Assembly (NCBI GenBank): GCA_027475525.1
Contig: JAMWFC010000049.1
Location: 2,030,947-2,094,946 of the forward strand
From: Macrolepiota albuminosa
Taxonomy: Eukaryota; Basidiomycota; Agaricomycetes; Agaricales; Agaricaceae
DNA length: 64,000 nt
Reading direction: 5' to 3'
Under the pieces are notes generated by a model. The model was not told the origin of the DNA and did no database searches. It worked only from the letters and a program-made list of their open reading frames with translations. The first letter of the stretch is position 1. Each line of letters begins with the position of its first letter. Shown piece after piece: positions 22,301 to 33,626 of the stretch. A program made the translations under genes and the position numbers.

Positions 22301-23208
22301 CACCATTGAGCATTCAAATAGCGATTAGTCTTATCGCATAGTTGCTCCTGGAGGGCACGCGGACAGCGTGGCAAGTGGTACTTATACTGCTTGTTCTCGT
22401 CTATGAGATTAATCTCATGGTTCACCTCCCACCATGGCGGGAGCTCCTCCTTGGTCCCATTGACCATGTCGGCAAATTCTTCTTGCCATTGCTGACGCAA
22501 CCGAGGAATATCTTCCTCACGAAGGCTTGTCGCCTTCTGCTTCCCCTTCATGCATACCAGGGGAAGTACTTCCACCGTCTCTGAGGGTGGCTGAGGCGGC
22601 GGTGCATACTGCTTGCGCATTGCGAGCACCCAATTGACACTGTCATCAGGTATATGTAGTCTCAGCGGGGCACCCGCTGCCGCTGCCTTATAAGCCACGA
22701 GGCTTCTTCCCTCACGTACAAGCGAGTACGCTACGGATACCTCGTCCAGGGCTGGCTGGCGATACACTGGTTTGACGGTCATCCATCTCTGGTGTGCATT
22801 TTGCGCACACGTGGCTGCCACCAGCTCGTTCCACTCTTGCGGCATTTGGGGGTCGTATGCCCAGTCGTACTCCGGTAGGGGAGCTGGTCGTTCCCATAGA
22901 GACCATGTGTCCCCCTCTACTGAGGCTTCCACCTCTCGAATGCTGTCTTTCAAGTCTTCCAACTTGACTCGTGAGGACGTAGGTGGATATACATCCACTG
23001 AGTCCTCCCGTTGTCTCGCCTTTTGATGGCGTTTGTCCAGAGGCCTTGCGCCTCGAATCTCAGGAGCGATTATTTGCTCGTTGCTCCTCTTGGAGGCTTG
23101 ATACTCCTCCTCACTCATCATTACCATGTTGTGGTCTGCGCTCAGTCCAGGCATAGCCTGCACTTCCTCCTCCACATCCTCCACGGCCGGCACTCTGCAC
23201 CGGCCAAG
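19306..23208 (-). pseudogene. E2 pol: RT, RNase H, integrase, chromodomain-like tail
   Basis: One frame runs from the readthrough stop at 23209-23211 to 19306. RT: L-C-I-P-K-K-D-G-T-L, S-K-I-D-L-T-D-A-Y-E, M-Q-I-G-D-C-N-A-P-A-T-F and the catalytic Y-L-D-D-I-F. RNase H: I-C-D-A-S-K-T-G-V and E-L-E-T-L-A. Integrase: zinc-binding H-x-H and C-x2-C (C-A-A-C-Q-R-A-K), the D-F-V-G-P-F Asp, the D-C-D-S-K-F Asp, and T-D-G-Q-T-E-R. The tail has V-R-W-S-L-G-D-T-T-W-E-P, a chromodomain-like end. Only two nonsense codons break it: TGA at 20971-20973 (CGA in E4) and TGA at 19795-19797 (shared with E4). One integrase Arg is Cys. Confidence 0.9.
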
Positions 23209-23211
23209 TCA
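23206..23211 (-). promoter_or_regulatory. E2 gag-pol boundary: in-frame UGA CUU
   Basis: A single TGA followed by CTT separates gag-protease from pol in one frame. E4 has the identical arrangement, and E3 and E5 have TGA CTA G at the same place. This is best read as a readthrough stop. Confidence 0.6.
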
Positions 23212-25970
23212 TGGAGAGTCCTTGCGTTTCTCCGTAGTGCGATGACGTCGCAGACGATTATCAGTGTCGTCTGCTATAGCTCGTTTGGCTGGGATCACTT
23301 TCCCATTCACTAGTACCTGACAGTGGTCAAAGTCTAATATGACTTTGTTACGCCGCATGAATGGCGTTCCCAGTATCATATCATAGCGATTGAAGTTTGC
23401 TGCATCCATGTATTCCCAGCTACATGAGCCCAGTGTTTGGACAGTCACATTTGTCCCATACTGCACCATGGCTCAGCTCCCTACGGTGCCCAGCTGTAAC
23501 GCCAATGGCGTATCCAACTCCTGCATGGATATTCTGTACACATGGGCGAACTGGGGCGTTATGCCCGACGTAGTACTCCCAGAGTCCCATAAGGTCCATG
23601 CCTTATGGCCATCTATATTCACATACGAGACCAGGCACTCCTTGTCTGCCCGTTTCAATGTAGGGCGCTGCAAAGTGCCCTCTGCACAACAAAGAGTCAC
23701 CTTCTTCATCCGAACCACGTTATTCTTTTCAGGATCATTTGTAGATGACCAATCTGTCATTGCCGCTAGGCACTCGGAGTCGCTGTTGCGACTGTAGTAC
23801 TTGTTGTCGTAGATGTCGTCATATACGTCGACTGTGACGTACTCCTCCCCCTCCACAACCACACTCTCGGGCTCGGCGCCCAATGCCTCCTCTGGGGGCT
23901 CCTGGTCGTTTGTGGGGTGCTCCGCCTCAGACTCGGCAGATACGTCTCCATCACTCCCACTCGCGGCTGCAGTATGTGCAGCTCGAAGGTGGGCGCAGGG
24001 TGTATACCCCTTCCTCGGGGGTCCTGGCCTCGCAGGGCAGTTGGTAGCATAGTGGCCTGGTTGGCCACATGCAAAACAGGTCCCCGACTGTCCCGGTGGG
24101 TTGGCCGGCTTGAAGTCCGGCCTTGGTTTAGGACGTTCTCCGTCCGGCGCCCGCTCTGGGCATGGGCGGCTCGGCCCCCGGTTCACAGCAGGGATTCTGC
24201 GTACAACAAACCGCGTGTTGCGGTCACGATCCAAATCGGTCATTAAGGGTATCATAGAACCCTTGTACTCCCAACTTCTCGGTGTACTTGGCGGACTGGA
24301 AGTCCCGCCTTGCATCTTGAAGCGTTGAGGGGTGTACGAATCGATCGTACAGTCCTGTAAGGACTCCTTTAAACGTCCAGTCATATTGGACACAGTTGAT
24401 GTGCAGTACTGCCCGTTGAAACCAACCCATGGCCTCTCCAGCCAAGAACTCAGGCAGAACGAAGATTCGTTCTCGTTCCATACGGTCACCTCCGTATAAG
24501 CACATGGCAAGATGGGTGCATACATCCATCGCCCAATCTTCCAGGTCGCTGAACTTGGACGCGCCTGTATAGGCGCAAATGTGCCTACTGTCTGCTTTAT
24601 GCAGCTTCACTCTGTCTGGTAACCGTAAGGTTACGCCCAGGGCATCATTGACTACTCAATGCAGGCGATTGTGCATGGCTTCATGATGCATTTGAATGGC
24701 TTTCTGCTGACCCGGGGATCTAGTTGCCAAATCAGCGGCATGGGGAAGCGACTTCCCCTGTCCACCTTGCGGAGGACGTCCTGAGCCTCCTTGACTGTGG
24801 GCATAATTGCCCTTGTCTTGAGGGATCGACCTAGGACCGTCATCCCGGCCGTTACCAGGGACATCATGTCTCGTGGCGCCATCTCAATCGAGGAAGTCTC
24901 CTCGATCATGATCGTTGTGCCGCCCTGGGCCTGGAGAAGCTTGATTCTCCTGACCCTGCGTGACGAATTGACGACACATCTCGTCAATGGGCTTAGTGCC
25001 CTCGAATACGATGCCCTGATCGTCGATAAGGGACTGTCCCTTAGTCCTGAGGTCGCCATTGCGCATACGTTGATACGTGACTCTGTCGCTCAACGTTTCG
25101 GCCATGGGCACGCGCGGCATCTCGGATGCCTTGCTTTCCACTTTGAGCACAGTGCTATCGTGCCCATCTGGACCTGACATATCTGTCCTACGGTCTTGGT
25201 TACGCATGTGCGGGGGCTCCTCATGCCACCCTTGTCCTGCTGGAGTATAAAAAGTACTCACCGGTCTTACTTCGGGCACTTCTTGCGCCCGTGCTAGTGC
25301 CTCCACTAGCTCGATTCCGACGTCTTGATTGCGTCATGCCGAGCATTCCTCGGACGTGTGGCTCCAGGGGGTCGAGACCCCCAATTGCCGTGTGGCCTTA
25401 CGCTGCACATACATTTGCAGCTCAATAGTGAGCACTCTCACCATTAAATCAGTATATTTTGTACTGAATACATTGGGCACTTTGTGCCCTTGTTGCCTAA
25501 GTGCTACTATATGTGCTGACGTGTAGCGCTCAAGTCGTGCTTGGGTGGTGTATTTCATCACCTCTGGGTGCAAGTCCCAGAACACCCGCAAGCACATGGT
25601 GTATGCTGTTTTCAGCCGCTGCTCCCCTGCTCCGGCGTCGTTGTCACTTGACGACTCAATCACCTTTTCTGGAGGCTCTACAACCTCCGGAGCTTCCTCC
25701 ACTGCTGGTGTGCATGGGAATCGGTTTTCCACGTGGGATACTTCAGGACTTGCAGCCTCCTCCAGTACCTCTTCTATGCAGGCTTCCGCTATCTTAGAAG
25801 GCATTGAGCCCACTGTGGACTGCCTGGTCCCACTACTATGGCTCGGAGGGATAGCTCTCCCAGTCCATACTGACAACTCGGTGTCTCCTGGGGCACCATA
25901 GGCACCTGTTGACTGTCGGCTGTCCTCAGCAGGTCCTTTTGAAGCTAATTGGCTAGACCGTCGCAGTCCT
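23209..25970 (-). pseudogene. E2 gag-protease, 5'-truncated
   Basis: Gag supplies the particle shell and nucleocapsid, and an aspartic protease is fused at its end. Visible parts: an N-terminal helical segment (25876-25334), the Gag core F-S-D-L-E-D-W-A-M-D-V-C-T-H-L, the zinc knuckle C-F-A-C-G-Q-P-G-H-Y-A-T-N-C (about 24035-24080), and the protease motif T-L-W-D-S-G-S-T-T. About 290 bp are deleted between Y-D-T-L-N-D and L-D-R-D-R-N relative to E4. An in-frame TGA at about 23473-23475 lies after the protease active site and is shared with E4. The gene ends at TGA (23209-23211) followed by CTT, with pol in the same frame. Confidence 0.85.
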
Positions 25971-26073
25971 GTAGTATCAACACAAAATAAGCTGCTTTGT
26001 AAGCAGCAGGGTAACTAATTATATACTAATGTAAATAATATTATATTATAATAAATATAATATAATATTTACT
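25971..26073 (-). repeat. E2 5' LTR remnant, left part
   Basis: From TGTAGTATCAACACAAAAT onwards this matches the 3' LTR of E2, but the end nearest the gene (about 90 bp) is missing, deleted together with the primer site. It includes the hairpin GCTGCTTTGTAAGCAGC. It stops at TTACT (26069-26073), where E3 inserted; the other part is at 37274-37332. Confidence 0.85.
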
Positions 26074-26264
26074 TGTAACAGATTATACCTAATTAATTAA
26101 TTAATATATACTTATATTAGTTAATTATTATTATTCTACATACATGCTGGCTGCCTTACATAAGGCAGCCAATTTTACTGTCATACTCGTAGTACTAGAA
26201 TCGAATATCGATCTGGTTCTGTTGGTGTGACCGTAAGGCTAACCATATACTTGACTTTGTTTCA
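26074..26264 (+). repeat. E3 5' LTR (191 bp)
   Basis: It starts TGTAACAGATTATACC and ends ACTTTGTTTCA. The hairpin GGCTGCCTTA/TAAGGCAGCC (10-bp perfect stem, 2-nt loop) lies in the middle. The sequence after it is CTTTTTTGAACC, with no TGG-type primer site. Confidence 0.97.
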
Positions 26265-26414
26265 CTTTTTTGAACCTTTCGGGTTCAATTCTGATACTAC
26301 GGACAAAGACTACGGGTCTAGACTGATAGCCTAGACTGTGATTGCATCGAACAGTGTATCAACTTCTTTGACGCACGCTTCCGGGTAAAACGAGACGTAG
26401 CAACACTTGATTGG

Positions 26415-29400
26415 ATGGAGACCAATCAATCTACTGAACCGACACGCGATGGTGAGACCATCGACCAGTCGTTGGCATATCCTCAATCTGCGGTGACTGA
26501 CCCGGGTCGTCCCGGGTCAGAATACACAGAGGCCGAGCCTTCCCGGCAGCCTCAGGGAATGCCAGGAGGGACGCAATGGAGTGAAGTGCGGCCGACAGCT
26601 GCGCCAAGCGGTGCAGCGAGACCAGGGGCATTTGTGGAAGACCTGGAACAGCAGGTCGGCAGGGAGCATGAATCTCCCATGCAGACTGGGAGGTCAGGGC
26701 GGCAATCCCAGAGCAGGAGTAGTGCTCAGGGACCTACCGAAGGTCGCAGACCTTCGTCGTACTTTCTGGGGAAGATGCCGAGGCAAGAGGCGGGCAGTTG
26801 GAGAGTTCCAACTGAATCCACTCCCATGACGCAACGTCAGCAGGGATCCGGAGTGCCACAGGAAACGACAATTCCTGAGCAAAGGACGCCGGCAGTACAC
26901 TGGGAAGACGAAACATCCGATGACGAAGAGAGTGGACGGAGTGAGTCCACCCTTCAGGTTCAGTGTGCTATGTTATGGAAGAGATATCCTAGCATTACAA
27001 AGGATACCACGCGTGCTCGACTAGGACTGTATGTACTGAAACACATACGGTTGATACAGGCTAGAGGTGAAAATGTACCTCAGTTGAATACTGTTGAATA
27101 CATTACATTGTACGTTCAGATTCTTGAGCTGGAAGCCCAAGCATATATGTATCGCAAGGCTAATCGAGGATCAGCTGCCTCGACTCCAGAGGGGGCAAAC
27201 TTGATCCCGAATATACCCCCGGTGGCAAAACCAGAGTTGTCTCCCCATCTGGAAGAGGCAATAAGCAATATATATGCGCCCCAGCAAGCGGGAGAGTCTG
27301 ACGAGCAGTTTGCTGCCAGGTTCGCTGCAGCACAAAGACAGAATGTATTCAGAGGTCAACGAAGGAGACCTCTGTCGACGACGGAATCGGTGTCTACCAT
27401 ACCTGTGGTAGATAGTAACCTACCCGAAGCGGTGGAGCCAAGACACCCTCCCACAAAACAGGAATCAGTGGAGAATGTTCCACTGATGAATCAAGTGCCG
27501 TTGGCTGATAAGTTTGCGGAGAGAGTAGCTTATCAGCGCATGCGAAACCAAGACCTGAAGCGCCAGGGACACTCCTGGATAGATGACCAGGGAATTGTCT
27601 TCGATGGGATAACTCCCATCGATGAGATGAGAAGGCAATATGTCCAACGGACACGACAGCCTGACACCAGGAGAGGGGAACCGCCCACGGCGGATCCGAG
27701 TCGAGCCCCTGGGAAGCAGGTGATAGAAGAGCTAGGGGGACAGGAGAGCCCACTGCAGTGGAATGGTACCGAGAAAGTGCACTATACAGGTCACCGACCT
27801 GTACGAGCATTCTCTGTGGTACCTCCAGCGGAAGGTAGAAATAAGACGCCTGGAATAACTGAGGCAACAAAGGTGTATACTGAAAATATGCACCAGCGCC
27901 TCAGTAGTATAATCGACGATGCGGTAGGCGTAGCATTGCGCCTTCCCGAAGGTATCAAGCCGCGTAAGGCGGAATCGAAACACATTCACCCGTACAGAGG
28001 GGAGTCCAAGTTCAGCGACTTGGAAAATTGGACGATGGATGTGTGCAACCATCTGGCAGCATGCCAGTATGGAGGGGATCGTCTGGATCGAGAACGTGTA
28101 TTCGTTCTCCCGGAGTTCTTGGACGGACCAGCCAAAGCCTGGTTCCGTCACCATGTCTTGCACTACAATCGTGCACAACAGCAATGGACGTTTAAGGATG
28201 TAATCCTTGAATTGTATAACCGGTTTGTTAGTGCATCCACCATGCAGGATGCTCGGGAGGCGTTCATTGCAACCTCCTACACTGAACGGTTAGGTGTTCA
28301 AGGTTTCTATGACACCTTGATAGACCACGCGCAAAATATGTCAATTTACCCAGATAACTGGGTAATGATTGATACCTTTCTGCGGGGGATACCTGATGCA
28401 ATGAGAGAGTCTCTCATTTGTGATGACGGACTATCGCCCGAAGTAAATACCGTCGAGGAATTCGTAGCGCATGCATTGCGCTACGAGCAAGCCCACAAAA
28501 TAGCGCGACACTTTGGGCTACATAGCTCAAAGGTTCGATCGGCGAACAAGGCCGAGCCTCGGAAGGTAGGTACCTTCTGGGCTCGTAGGAAGGAGATGGT
28601 GGGCAATACGAATCCGAGGTTTGTGGTAAGAGCAGCTCCTCGGCAAGATCGACGCTTCCGGAGCGACCGGCCGGGGGACCGTAGAGATGCACCGGCACAG
28701 GATGCTCAGAGAGGTCCACGCCGAGAGGGTGCGCGGCCGCATCAGGCTGCTGGTGAGGCTAAAATGCCGACACCTACTGGACCACCGAAGTTTGAAGCAG
28801 CTCGCCCTTTCGTGGCGAGTAAGTGCTTCAAATGTGGTCAGCCTGGGCATTTTGCGAATGCATGCCCAGTGGGTGGTGGAAGGCCTATGGGTAAGCCACG
28901 TGCCTATGTGCGGGCGGCCCACACTGCTATCCCGGATGCTGAAGGGATAGACTCCGGGAATGAACCTGATGTGGAAGACGATGAGGTGGAGAACCTCATA
29001 CATGATGCACCAGAGGACGAAAACGCCTCTGTGGTGGAGGAGTTGTCGGATGAGGAATACGTGGAAGTTGACGTATACGACAACGATTATTACGCCCGGG
29101 AGTCAGACTCAGAGTTCATGGGAGCTCTGACGGACTACCCGGCCAGCGCATTAGACCGGCCAGTTGGAGCAGCCAATGTTAAGGTGTATAAGGTACACCT
29201 TCGCAAGGCTCCAGAAAAGCTGGTGAGACCGGTGTTGAAGCGCGAGGACAAGGAGTGCCTGGCGTCGTACGTCGAGGTGAATGGCCACAAGGCGTGGACA
29301 TTGTGGGATTCAGGTAGTACGACTACTGGGGTGACACCCCAGTTTTGCCAAGTGCACGATATTTCTGTCAGTGAGTTGAAGGAGCCATTACTCCTTCAAT

Positions 29401-29690
29401 TGGGTACTGTGGGCAGCCGAGCTGCGGTACAGTTTGGTACGCAGGCGAGTATCGCCTGTGCGAAGTCGAGGACGAAAGAGTACCTTGACGTGGCGAACTT
29501 TGACCGGTACAACATGATTATCGGCACGCCGTATATGAGGAAGCACAACGTTATGCTGAACTTCAGGAAGAATGAGATAGTGGTAGACGGTACCACCATT
29601 CCTGCAGTGCGAGTGACCGTAGATAATGGCGATGGACGCCTCCATCGACACCGCGCCACGGAGAAGAAGGTGCTAGTCAGGCGACACTGA
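26415..29690 (+). CDS. E3 Gag-protease polyprotein (1,091 aa)
   Basis: It packages the element RNA and processes the polyprotein in cytoplasmic particles. Residues 1-170 are polar and low-complexity, ending in an acidic S-D-D-E-E-S patch. About 175-260 form a conserved helical block also seen in E2, E4 and E5. The Gag core spans about 500-700 (F-S-D-L-E-N-W-T-M-D-V, W-F-R-H-H-V-L, G-F-Y-D-T-L). A zinc knuckle C-F-K-C-G-Q-P-G-H-F-A-N-A-C lies near 805-820 and the aspartic protease motif L-W-D-S-G-S-T-T near 970, with the later I-I-G-T-P-Y-M-R. The start is the first ATG after the LTR, 150 nt downstream. The frame is intact to TGA at 29688-29690, and pol follows in the same frame. Confidence 0.93.
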   Translation: METNQSTEPTRDGETIDQSLAYPQSAVTDPGRPGSEYTEAEPSRQPQGMPGGTQWSEVRPTAAPSGAARPGAFVEDLEQQVGREHESPMQTGRSGRQSQSRSSAQGPTEGRRPSSYFLGKMPRQEAGSWRVPTESTPMTQRQQGSGVPQETTIPEQRTPAVHWEDETSDDEESGRSESTLQVQCAMLWKRYPSITKDTTRARLGLYVLKHIRLIQARGENVPQLNTVEYITLYVQILELEAQAYMYRKANRGSAASTPEGANLIPNIPPVAKPELSPHLEEAISNIYAPQQAGESDEQFAARFAAAQRQNVFRGQRRRPLSTTESVSTIPVVDSNLPEAVEPRHPPTKQESVENVPLMNQVPLADKFAERVAYQRMRNQDLKRQGHSWIDDQGIVFDGITPIDEMRRQYVQRTRQPDTRRGEPPTADPSRAPGKQVIEELGGQESPLQWNGTEKVHYTGHRPVRAFSVVPPAEGRNKTPGITEATKVYTENMHQRLSSIIDDAVGVALRLPEGIKPRKAESKHIHPYRGESKFSDLENWTMDVCNHLAACQYGGDRLDRERVFVLPEFLDGPAKAWFRHHVLHYNRAQQQWTFKDVILELYNRFVSASTMQDAREAFIATSYTERLGVQGFYDTLIDHAQNMSIYPDNWVMIDTFLRGIPDAMRESLICDDGLSPEVNTVEEFVAHALRYEQAHKIARHFGLHSSKVRSANKAEPRKVGTFWARRKEMVGNTNPRFVVRAAPRQDRRFRSDRPGDRRDAPAQDAQRGPRREGARPHQAAGEAKMPTPTGPPKFEAARPFVASKCFKCGQPGHFANACPVGGGRPMGKPRAYVRAAHTAIPDAEGIDSGNEPDVEDDEVENLIHDAPEDENASVVEELSDEEYVEVDVYDNDYYARESDSEFMGALTDYPASALDRPVGAANVKVYKVHLRKAPEKLVRPVLKREDKECLASYVEVNGHKAWTLWDSGSTTTGVTPQFCQVHDISVSELKEPLLLQLGTVGSRAAVQFGTQASIACAKSRTKEYLDVANFDRYNMIIGTPYMRKHNVMLNFRKNEIVVDGTTIPAVRVTVDNGDGRLHRHRATEKKVLVRRH

Positions 29691-29694
29691 CTAG
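29688..29694 (+). promoter_or_regulatory. E3 gag-pol readthrough stop, UGA CUA G
   Basis: The stop codon context TGA CTA G is the known leaky readthrough motif of some cellular and viral genes. The frame is open on both sides. E5, of another family, has the identical seven bases at the same boundary, and E2 and E4 have TGA CTT. A stop suppressed at low efficiency would set the Gag to Gag-Pol ratio. Confidence 0.7.
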
Positions 29695-32600
29695 ACGGAG
29701 GCAAGAAATCGCCTACGGTTGAGGACGGAGAGGATGAGGAGCAAGCTCGTGTGAGCTTGCCCATGGATGCTCCAGCGGTGTTGATGCTGGAAAGCGAAGC
29801 TGTAGAGTACGAACGTACTCTGAAGAGGGGGGAGAGCCCCGAGGTGAAGGAAATGAAGTGCGAAAAGCAGAGTAAGCCTGAGGACAAGTGGCCTCAGCAT
29901 GCGGCAAGCACAGAGTGCCAGCCGACGTCGTCGCGAGTGAAGGTCGAGGACTTGATAACGGATGACGACGACCGAGGACTGATGGAGGATGAGGCGTCCT
30001 CCACACATACCAATCGGTCAATTTGGGATCGACCAGTACCTCATCCCACATTTGAATGGGCGTTTGATCCACGAATGCCTGCTGAGTGGAATGAGCTAGT
30101 GGCGTCGATGTATGCGTGGAATGGACCACGATGGACGGCGAAGGAGGAGTCGTATCGTCAGGCTAGTGACGACAAGATATCGCCGCCGAGTGAGGTGTTC
30201 TTCGACGGACTGTCTGTGATGTCGCGAAGAAGCAAGAAGGAAGTTCCTGTGCGACTGCACACGCCAGATGACAGTGAGCTGAGGATAACTGCCCTCAGAG
30301 AAAAGTATGGCCGCCCAGCCGTACAAGCAAAGCTGTCCGGGCGTCCACGCAAGGATGTGGACCGGAAGGGCAAAGGTAAAACCAGTGGTTTTACGAAGGA
30401 GGACATTCCGGACCTACGATTGCAGTGGCAGCAGGAATTTGGGGATATCCTGAACGGAACCAAGGAGGAATTACCTCCTTGGCGTGAGGTCAACCATGAA
30501 ATCAACCTTATTGATGAGAATAAGGTGTATAAATATCATTTGCCTCGATGTCCAATGGCGCTGCAGCAGCAGCTCCGGGACAAGACCAATCGGTACCTGA
30601 GAGCCCACTGGTGGGAGGCCCAACCAGCCTCCCAAGCTGCACCGCTATTGTGCATTCCGAAGAAAGATGGTACATTGAGGACAGCGTTGGATGCACGCCA
30701 ACGCAATGACAACACCGTAAAGGACGTGACGCCACTTCCGGATCAGGAGGTGATTCGAGAAGACGTGGCAAGAGCAAAGTTCAGGTCGAAGATTGACCTG
30801 ACAGATGCGTATGAGCAAGTGAGAATTCGCTTGTCTGATATTCCAAAGACGGTGTTCTCGTCAATCACGGGAACATATGTGAGCAACATTATGCAGATAG
30901 GAGATTGCAATGCCCCTGCGACCTTTCAGAGGTTGATGACCTCCATCTTCCGGGATGTTATCGGGAGGTTCGTCCATATATATTTGGACGACATATTCAT
31001 ATACTCCGATTCAATTGAAGAACACGAAGAGCATCTTTGTGTCATTTTCGAGCGATTGAGGTCTAACTTGCTATACCTCAAGTGGAAGAAATGCGAACTA
31101 TATGCCGAGACAGTGGATTGCCTCGGACACAAGATTGATAGTCAGGGTATTCACCCTGACCAGGACAAAATCGATCGCATACGCGAATGGCGTGTGCCTA
31201 GAAATTATAATGATGTGCAACGATTCGTGGGACTAGTGAATTATATCGGCAATTGTCTGCCTGATATAACATCATATACTGGTCCGTTGATGTCTATTAC
31301 TCAGAACGGAGCCCCATTTATATGGAGACCTATACATCAACGATGCTTTGAGATGATCAAGAGGATCTGCTCAAAGACACCAGTCATTCGCCCCATAGAT
31401 CCCCGACGTGATGAGCCGATTTGGCTCATCTGTGATGCCTCAAAGACCGGAGTAGGTGCAATGTATGGCCAGGGAAGCTCATGGCAGAATTGTCGGCCTG
31501 CAGGGTTCATGTCGAGGAAGTTTACCTCGGCCCAACAGAATTATGCGGTCCACGAGCTTGAAACGCTGGCGATACTTGAGGCACTCCTTAAGTGGGAAGA
31601 TAAATTGATGGGATATAAGATCCACATCATTACCGACCATAAAGCACTTGAGTTCTTCAAGACTCAAGCAACGTTGTCCCCCCGGCAGCGCCGGTGGATT
31701 GACTATATGTCTCGCTACAACTTTGACATCACATATGTCAAAGGCGAACTGAACAAGGTGGCGGACTGTCTCTCGAGGTATTTCGAGAGCGATAGAGCAG
31801 GAGAACACCATGATACGCATGAATATGTCGATGCGGATATTTGTATTGATCCTCAGGGCGATGATCTGCCATATCATTGCTACAAAGAGGTGAAAGAGCA
31901 TGTGGTCGAGCTTTGGGCTATGCAAGCTACCGAACTGCGACGCAGTCAACGACTGCAAGAGCGGCAAGAGGGCCGCGACATAGAGGCTGAGCAACTAGAG
32001 CAGGCTCAGCAAAAAGAGGCGACACAGCCACACCAAAGTGAGACTGGAAGCAGTCGTGGACCGTATAGCCACGACATTACGCTCGCTGACGCGTTATCGC
32101 CTGCAGGAGAGTATCGTAACCATCCTGGCCATCAGACCGATGACTACCTCCAGAAGGTGATGAGGGGCTATAGCCACGATGCGTTCTACACAGAAATCCG
32201 GCAGAACGCAAGTGCCCATCCACGCTTCCGCGTGGATGATAAAGGGCTAGTCCGGATAACGAATGTTCGAGGACACGACGTGGTGTGCTTACCACGCGAC
32301 CGAACACTGCTCACTAAGGTTGTCACTCAAGCTCATGAGGTTGTTGGTCACTTTGGAACCAACAAAACACTCGAGTACCTGAGGCAATGGTACTGGTGGC
32401 CTCAGATGCAGAAAGAAGTGATGCAGTTCTGCCAGACCTGCGAGGCCTGCCAGCGGTCAAAGACCAGCAATAGGAAGCCAGCAGGGAAGTTGCATTCCCT
32501 GCCCATCCCGACGAAGCCGTGGGACTCCATTGGAATGGACTTTGTCGGTCCATTCCCCGAATCCAAAGGGTATAACTACCTTTGGGTGGTCATCTGCCGA

Positions 32601-33626
32601 ATGACTAGTATGGTGCACTTGATACCAGTGCACACAACCATTACGGCGTCCGCGTTATCATGGATATACCTAAAGGAGATTGTAAGGCTACATGGCCTTC
32701 CAAGCTCGATTGTGAGCGATCGAGACACCAAGTTTACATCTCACTGGTGGCGAGAACTTCACAAGCTCCTGGGAGCTAAACTGCTCATGTCTACTTCGTT
32801 CCATCCGCAGACGGATGGACAGACAGAGCGCGCGAATAGAAGTATTGCCCAGATATTTCGTACGGTGGTCTGACCGGACCAACGCGACTGGGTGGATAGA
32901 ATACCGCTGACTGAGTTCGCGATCAACGCAAGTGTGTCTGAGACCACAAAATATGCGCCGTTCGAGCTCAACGGAGGGTACATGCCATCCATGCTGCGCG
33001 AACTAAAAGCGGACGGAGTCGTGCACAAAGGGGTAAAGGACTTTGCACAGCAAGCATTGGCGAATTTAGCCAATGCACACGACGCTATCATTGCCGCACG
33101 TGTCATACAGGCACGACATGCGAATGATAGGCGGAGTGAGGAACCAGAACTAACGCCGGGGACGTTAGTGTACTTGTCGACGGAAAACTTGAATCTTCCG
33201 AAAGGAAGAGCGAGAAAGCTGTGTCCAAAGTTTATTGGACCATATAGAGTCTTGGTCGCTGAACCAAGCACGTCGAACTATGTTCTGGAGCTGCCTGCAG
33301 CTCTACAAGCACGTCGGATTGTGCCTAAGTTTCACGTATCGTTACTTAGGCGATATAATGCAAACGATGATGCTATGTTCCCTAATCGGGTGACGCCCGA
33401 GCCATATGATTTCGGTGCCAGTGACGAACAAGAATGGTTCGTCGAGGACATACTGGGCCATCGGTGGCAGGAAGGAGCGCACCTCGAATTCGAGGTGCGA
33501 TGGAGTGCAGGTGATACGACATGGGAGTCGTACCACACATGTGCCAAGTTGGCAGCATTGGATCGGTACTTAGAACTGCAGGGCGTGAAGCGCCCAAATC
33601 AGCTTGCTAAGCGCTCACGTGCTTAG
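29691..33626 (+). pseudogene. E3 pol, intact but for one TGA
   Basis: After readthrough the frame encodes an acidic leader, then RT (L-C-I-P-K-K-D-G-T-L, M-Q-I-G-D-C-N-A-P-A-T-F, catalytic Y-L-D-D-I-F), RNase H (L-I-C-D-A-S-K-T-G-V, H-E-L-E-T-L-A), integrase (H-E-V-V-G-H-F, C-Q-T-C-E-A-C-Q, M-D-F-V-G-P-F, S-D-R-D-T-K-F, Q-T-D-G-Q-T-E-R-A-N-R), a G-P-Y-R-V segment, and a chromodomain-like tail (E-V-R-W-S-A-G-D-T-T-W-E). The product would copy RNA to cDNA and insert it. A TGA at 32871-32873 falls in V-V-x-P-D-Q-R-D-W, where E4 and E5 have Arg codons; a CGA to TGA transition explains it. It is otherwise open to TAG at 33624-33626. One back-change or suppression would leave it active, so it may be only just dead. 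Confidence 0.93.

Noticed and set aside
22712..23026. Short frames opposite E2 pol
   Set aside because: Shadows of the pol reading frame on the other strand; no independent support.
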